Of a stretch of DNA of 64,000 bases, positions 60,598 to 64,000 are shown in pieces. The stretch's first letter is position 1. Every line of letters starts with the position of its first letter. The notes below the pieces were generated by a model. The model had not been told where the DNA came from and did no database searches. It was given only the letters and a program-made list of their open reading frames with translations. The stretch covers positions 1,127,141-1,191,140 of the forward strand of contig NZ_CM001977.1 of the NCBI RefSeq assembly GCF_000406165.1. The letters are read 5' to 3'. The translations under genes were made by a program, and so were the position numbers. Origin of the DNA: Dickeya zeae NCPPB 2538. GTDB taxonomy: Bacteria; Pseudomonadota; Gammaproteobacteria; Enterobacterales; Enterobacteriaceae.

Positions 60598-60633
60598 GGA
60601 TGATTTGAATGAATTAGTGACCGCTTCCACATT

Positions 60634-61632
60634 TTAACGGGCCGCCACCGAATGCCGCCGTACCAGTGTCGGCATAAAACAGTGTCTGGCTGTTGGGTCC
60701 AGCAACCCTGCCGCGCCTTTTAGCGCCAGCTCTGTGGCGATTTTTGCCATGGAAACAATAGGGTAGCGGATAGTGGTCAGGCGCGGGTCGGTGTAACGGG
60801 AAATGGGGATATCATCGAAGCCGACCACCGAGAACCGTTCCGGTACCGCAATGCCATTATCTTTCAATGCCATTAACGCACCTGCCGCCATACCGTCGTT
60901 ATAAGCGAAGACGGCTGTTAACTGTTGGTTGCGTCCCAGCAGTTCCACCATCGCCGCTTCTCCCCCCTGCAGGTCTGGCTCGCCGGCGGCAATCCACTCA
61001 TCAGGCGGCTCGATGCCATGTTCCTGTAACGCTTGTCGCCAGCCGGTCAGACGCTCCGTTACGTCTTCTATCGGGTGACTGGATCGCAGATAACCAATGC
61101 GTTGATGCCCTTGTTGTAACAACATGCGGGTCGCCATCATGGCACCGCTAACGTTGTCGAGGCAGACGCAGCGGTGCGCGTAGTTCGGCAGCACCCGGTT
61201 GATCAGCACCATGCCGGGGACTTGATCCATGAAGCCTGCCAGCTCCTCATCGGATAAGGCTTTGGCATGCACGATCAGCGCGTTACAACGCTGGCGGATC
61301 AGGACTTCGATGGCATGCCGCTCCTTTTCTTCCTGGTGGTAGGAGTTGTTTATCAGCACATGCTTTTGCAGGCGCTGCGCTACGGTATCAACGGCTTTGA
61401 CCATCGCGCCGAAGAACGGGTCCGACACGTCCATGACCACCACGCCGATGGTGTCGCTGACCTGTGATGCCAGTGCCTGCGCGTTAGCATTTGGCCGGTA
61501 GCCCAATTGTTCGACGGTCTGCAGTACCAGATCGCGTGTCTGTTGGGTGACCGCGCTGTTGTTATTGAGCACACGGGAAACGGTAGCGATGGAAACGCCC
61601 GCCTGACGTGCGACATCACGGATGGTAATCAT
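60634..61632 (-). CDS. galS: LacI-family regulator GalS (mgl repressor)
   Basis: 332-residue repressor. The N-terminal helix-turn-helix is MITIRDVARQAGVSIATVSRVLNN, followed by the hinge YRPNANAQALAS and a periplasmic-binding-like domain for galactose. The ATG at 61632 was chosen over a GTG four codons upstream because it gives the family start. GalS rather than GalR is inferred from its place next to mglBAC, as in E. coli. Confidence 0.9.
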   Translation of the reverse strand: MITIRDVARQAGVSIATVSRVLNNNSAVTQQTRDLVLQTVEQLGYRPNANAQALASQVSDTIGVVVMDVSDPFFGAMVKAVDTVAQRLQKHVLINNSYHQEEKERHAIEVLIRQRCNALIVHAKALSDEELAGFMDQVPGMVLINRVLPNYAHRCVCLDNVSGAMMATRMLLQQGHQRIGYLRSSHPIEDVTERLTGWRQALQEHGIEPPDEWIAAGEPDLQGGEAAMVELLGRNQQLTAVFAYNDGMAAGALMALKDNGIAVPERFSVVGFDDIPISRYTDPRLTTIRYPIVSMAKIATELALKGAAGLLDPTARHCFMPTLVRRHSVAAR

Positions 61633-61740
61633 GCAACTCACCACAGAAGAAAAAGTTCACAAGGGCGCCTCTGGCATTCAACCTGTTGGGGGCTATTCTG
61701 TCAGGCGTTATGGATAGACTACGTGAGTCATGTCACAGTG

Positions 61741-61756
61741 ATGAAAGCGGTTACAT
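61741..61756. promoter_or_regulatory. Gal operator upstream of galS
   Basis: ATGAAAGCGGTTACAT shares 15 identical bases with the mgl operator, 109 bp upstream of the galS start. It suggests autoregulation, as known for E. coli galS. Confidence 0.78.
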
Positions 61757-61772
61757 ACAATTCTGTAACCTT

Positions 61773-61788
61773 TGTGACGAGGGTCATT
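61773..61788. promoter_or_regulatory. Candidate CRP site upstream of galS
   Basis: TGTGACGAGGGTCATT has one perfect half-site and one weaker half (TCATT for TCACA). Confidence 0.55.
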
Positions 61789-61852
61789 ATCCGGGAAAAA
61801 GAGCGCGGCTTGATGCGACTCTGTTTATGAAGGCATGATGAGGATAACACGC

Positions 61853-61882
61853 AAAAACAACGCCCCGACGATGCCAGGGCGT
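61853..61882 (-). terminator. Terminator of purMN
   Basis: On the minus strand ACGCCC (61882-61877) pairs with GGGCGT (61865-61860), followed by TGTTTTT. It lies about 30 bp after the purN stop. Confidence 0.75.
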
Positions 61883-61910
61883 GAGGTAGGCGGACGCTGA
61901 ATCAGGCGGT

Positions 61911-62549
61911 TTATTCGGCGGCGTAGCCGCTTGCGGGAATCACTTCGCCGTCAAGCCAGGCGTGATTATCGCGCAGTGCCAGACGTCCTGCCAGGAACCA
62001 GCCGACAACCAGCGGGTAGATGCTGTGTTCCTGCGTTTGCACCCGTTCTTGAATATCCTGCTCGGTATCGCCGGGAAAAATGGGCACTCTGGCTTGCAGA
62101 ATAACCGGGCCACCATCCAACTCTTCAGTGACAAAATGCACTGAGGTGCCGTGCTCGCTGTCGCCGTTTTCCAACGCCTTGCGGTGGGTATGCAAGCCGG
62201 GATATTTAGGTAATAGCGATGGGTGGATATTCAGCATTTTCCCCAGAAAACGGGTAACGAATTCGGCGCTGAGGATCCGCATATATCCGGCCAATACCAC
62301 GACATCTGGCTGATATTTCTCGATTTCGACTGCCAGTGCTGCATCAAAGTCAGCACGACTGGCGTAATCGCCCGGCAGTAGCGCATGGGTGGCGATACCA
62401 GCGTCACGCGCCCGCTTGAGACCGAAAGCATCAGGGTTATTGCTCAGTACCGCACTAATTCGCCCGGGAAGGCGACCATGCTGGCAGGCGTCAATTAACG
62501 CCTGCAGATTGCTTCCCTGACCTGAAATCAGGACAACGATGTTTTTCAT
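61911..62549 (-). CDS. purN: Phosphoribosylglycinamide formyltransferase PurN
   Basis: 212-residue enzyme of purine synthesis that formylates GAR with 10-formyl-THF. The N-terminus is MKNIVVLISGQGSNLQALIDAC and the catalytic region is LNIHPSLLPKYPGLHTHRKALENGDSEHGTSVH. The ATG at 62549 overlaps the purM stop (ATGA register TGATG), so the two are coupled. Confidence 0.96.
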   Translation of the reverse strand: MKNIVVLISGQGSNLQALIDACQHGRLPGRISAVLSNNPDAFGLKRARDAGIATHALLPGDYASRADFDAALAVEIEKYQPDVVVLAGYMRILSAEFVTRFLGKMLNIHPSLLPKYPGLHTHRKALENGDSEHGTSVHFVTEELDGGPVILQARVPIFPGDTEQDIQERVQTQEHSIYPLVVGWFLAGRLALRDNHAWLDGEVIPASGYAAE

Positions 62550-63586
62550 CACTGGATGACCACGGTTTCTCCGCCATCGGTACGGGTAATAACACCGATT
62601 TTCCAGGCGGTTTCACCGTTGCTGGTAAGGTGAGCGATAGCATTGTCCGCTTGTTCGGCTGGCAGCGCGATGATCATGCCTACGCCGCAGTTAAAGGTGC
62701 GGTACATTTCGTGGCGGCTAACGTTGCCGTTTTGCTGCAACCACTGGAACACAGACGGCCACTGCCAGCTGGATTCTTCAATAGTCGCCTGCATACCTTC
62801 CGGCAGTACGCGCGGAATGTTTTCCCAGAAACCGCCGCCGGTCAGGTGGGAAATAGCGTGTACGTCTACGTTTTCAATCAGTGACAGTACAGATTTCACG
62901 TAAATTTTAGTCGGGGCCAGCAGGTGATCAGCCAGTGGTTTGCCATCCAGTTGAATCTGTTCCGGATTAGTGCCACTCACTTCGAGGATTTTACGGATCA
63001 GCGAGTAACCGTTGGAGTGCGGGCCGCTGGAAGCCAGTGCTACCAGTGCATCGCCTTCACGTACTTTGCTGCCGTCGATGATCTCGGCTTTTTCAACCAC
63101 GCCGACGCAGAAACCGGCCACGTCGTAATCATCACCGTGGTACATGCCGGGCATTTCAGCGGTTTCGCCACCCACCAGTGCACAGCCAGACTGTTTGCAG
63201 CCTTCGGCGATACCGGTGATCACGCGCGCTGCGGTGTCCACATCCAGCTTACCGGTGGCGTAATAATCCAGGAAAAACAGTGGCTCAGCACCTTGTACCA
63301 CCAGGTCGTTGACGCACATTGCCACCAGGTCGATACCAATCGTATCGTGACGCTGCAGGTCCATCGCCAGACGCAGCTTGGTGCCAACCCCATCGGTACC
63401 GGAAACCAGTACCGGTTCGCGGTATTTTTGCGGTAAGGCGCACAGGGCACCGAAACCGCCCAATCCACCCATGACTTCCGGGCGACGGGTCTGTTTCACT
63501 ACACCTTTGATACGGTCTACCAATGCATTGCCAGCATCAATATCCACGCCTGCGTCTTTATAGCTGAGAGAGGTTTTATCGGTCAC
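62549..63586 (-). CDS. purM: Phosphoribosylformylglycinamidine cyclo-ligase PurM
   Basis: 345-residue AIR synthetase of purine synthesis. The start codon is GTG at 63586, giving V/MTDKTSLSYKDAGVDIDAGN. Conserved parts are GGFGALCALP, GTDGVGTKL, CVNDLVVQGAEPLFFLDY and GGETAEMPGMY. A PurR box lies 64 bp upstream. Operon purM-purN, divergent from upp, as in E. coli. Confidence 0.96.
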   Translation of the reverse strand: MTDKTSLSYKDAGVDIDAGNALVDRIKGVVKQTRRPEVMGGLGGFGALCALPQKYREPVLVSGTDGVGTKLRLAMDLQRHDTIGIDLVAMCVNDLVVQGAEPLFFLDYYATGKLDVDTAARVITGIAEGCKQSGCALVGGETAEMPGMYHGDDYDVAGFCVGVVEKAEIIDGSKVREGDALVALASSGPHSNGYSLIRKILEVSGTNPEQIQLDGKPLADHLLAPTKIYVKSVLSLIENVDVHAISHLTGGGFWENIPRVLPEGMQATIEESSWQWPSVFQWLQQNGNVSRHEMYRTFNCGVGMIIALPAEQADNAIAHLTSNGETAWKIGVITRTDGGETVVIQ

Positions 63587-63636
63587 TGCGGAGTCCCCAC
63601 GGAGGTTACGATTGGTTTAAAAAATGGAGCGCGCTA

Positions 63637-63642
63637 ATTCTA
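63637..63642 (-). promoter_or_regulatory. Candidate -10 element of purM
   Basis: TAGAAT on the minus strand, with the PurR box covering the expected -35 area. Confidence 0.5.
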
Positions 63643-63649
63643 ACAGCGT

Positions 63650-63665
63650 AAGCAAACGTTTGCGA
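63650..63665. promoter_or_regulatory. PurR operator
   Basis: AAGCAAACGTTTGCGA contains the perfect palindrome GCAAACGTTTGC and fits the PurR consensus ACGCAAACGTTTNCNT well. It lies between purM and upp, both of which are purine/pyrimidine nucleotide genes. Confidence 0.88.
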
Positions 63666-63805
63666 GCGGTGTCTTCGCTGTGTGACGCTTTCGTCAGGAG
63701 ACGATGGAGGCCGTTATCGGCGGTCTGGGGGATGGAGAACGATAATTTCCGTTTTCGCTTGATTTGGATCAGACTGGAATCTATGGCGTACATTTGAAAA
63801 AGCGG

Positions 63806-63811
63806 TATAAT
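63806..63811 (+). promoter_or_regulatory. Candidate -10 element of upp
   Basis: A perfect TATAAT lies 45 bp upstream of the upp start. No good -35 hexamer is seen at normal spacing. Confidence 0.5.
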
Positions 63812-63856
63812 CCCGCGATTTTTTTGGCCGTCCACTGCCGATGGGAGTAAAAAGTA

Positions 63857-64000
63857 ATGAAAATCGTCGAGGTAAAACACCCGCTCGTTAAGCATAAATT
63901 GGGTCTGATGCGCGAGCACGATATCAGTACCAAGCGTTTTCGCGAACTGGCGTCTGAAGTCGGTAGTTTGCTGACTTATGAAGCCACCGCCGACCTGGCG
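63857..64000 (+). CDS. upp: Uracil phosphoribosyltransferase Upp, N-terminal part (runs out of window)
   Basis: The first 48 residues read MKIVEVKHPLVKHKLGLMRE and continue with DISTKRFRELASEVGSLLTYEATADL, as in E. coli Upp, which salvages uracil to UMP. The ATG follows GGGAG. It is divergent from purM, the arrangement known in E. coli. The catalytic PRPP site lies outside the window. Confidence 0.96.
   Translation, partial: MKIVEVKHPLVKHKLGLMREHDISTKRFRELASEVGSLLTYEATADLA

Larger units (their letters stand above)
60221..60633. other. Long mglB leader and promoter region
   Basis: This 413-bp gap between galS and mglB holds the mgl promoter with CRP and gal operator sites near its right end and, by prediction, a leader of about 310 nt. 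No other gene was seen in it. Confidence 0.55.

Overview
The window reads as enterobacterial chromosome, most likely a Dickeya (former Erwinia chrysanthemi) strain or close soft-rot relative. Nearly all housekeeping proteins are recognisable orthologues of Escherichia coli proteins. The plant-pathogen signs are a GH28 polygalacturonase with a near-perfect KdgR operator at its promoter and a small orphan secreted protein beside it. No insertion sequence, prophage, CRISPR array, tRNA or rRNA was seen; one 147-bp MITE-like element is present. Assignments rest on remembered family sequences and motifs; no search was run.

Layout. Positions 1-8.5 kb: recR (3' end), htpG with a heat-shock promoter, adk, hemH, ybaL and ushA, in E. 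coli order but lacking aes, gsk and fsr. Positions 8.5-13.5 kb: an accessory stretch with two gaps of about 600-700 bp, a small secreted protein, a Cache-type chemoreceptor and a pehN-like polygalacturonase. Positions 13.5-19.9 kb: ybaK, ybaP, copA/cueR with a CueR promoter, and nfeD-qmcA. Positions 20-45 kb: a block that lies far away in E. coli, comprising yfaE-nrdB-nrdA, ubiG, gyrA, rcsC, rcsB-rcsD, a candidate micF sRNA, menFDHBCE, yfaZ and yfaY. Positions 45-50.5 kb: the E. coli ybb order resumes with cnoX, ybbO, tesA and ybbA-ybbP. Positions 50.5-64 kb: speG, a Fur-type iron uptake pair, an amino-acid ABC pair without ATPase, mglBAC with galS, purM-purN and the start of upp.

How the genes work together. 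Copper export is controlled by CueR through a 19-bp-spacer promoter. Class Ia ribonucleotide reductase and its ferredoxin form one operon with two NrdR boxes 32 bp apart and a DnaA box. The Rcs phosphorelay genes sit together as in E. coli. The men genes form a tightly overlapping menaquinone operon. mglBAC carries a gal operator and a CRP site placed 41.5 bp upstream of the predicted start. purMN has a PurR box.

The observations most worth a second look are: the micF-like RNA with terminator, promoter and marbox but no adjacent ompC; the His-to-Arg change in the GH28 motif of the polygalacturonase; the triplicated SLLY-stop at the end of cnoX; the third metal-binding domain in CopA; and the relocated 25-kb block. 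I did not find convincing evidence for a wholly new multi-gene system.
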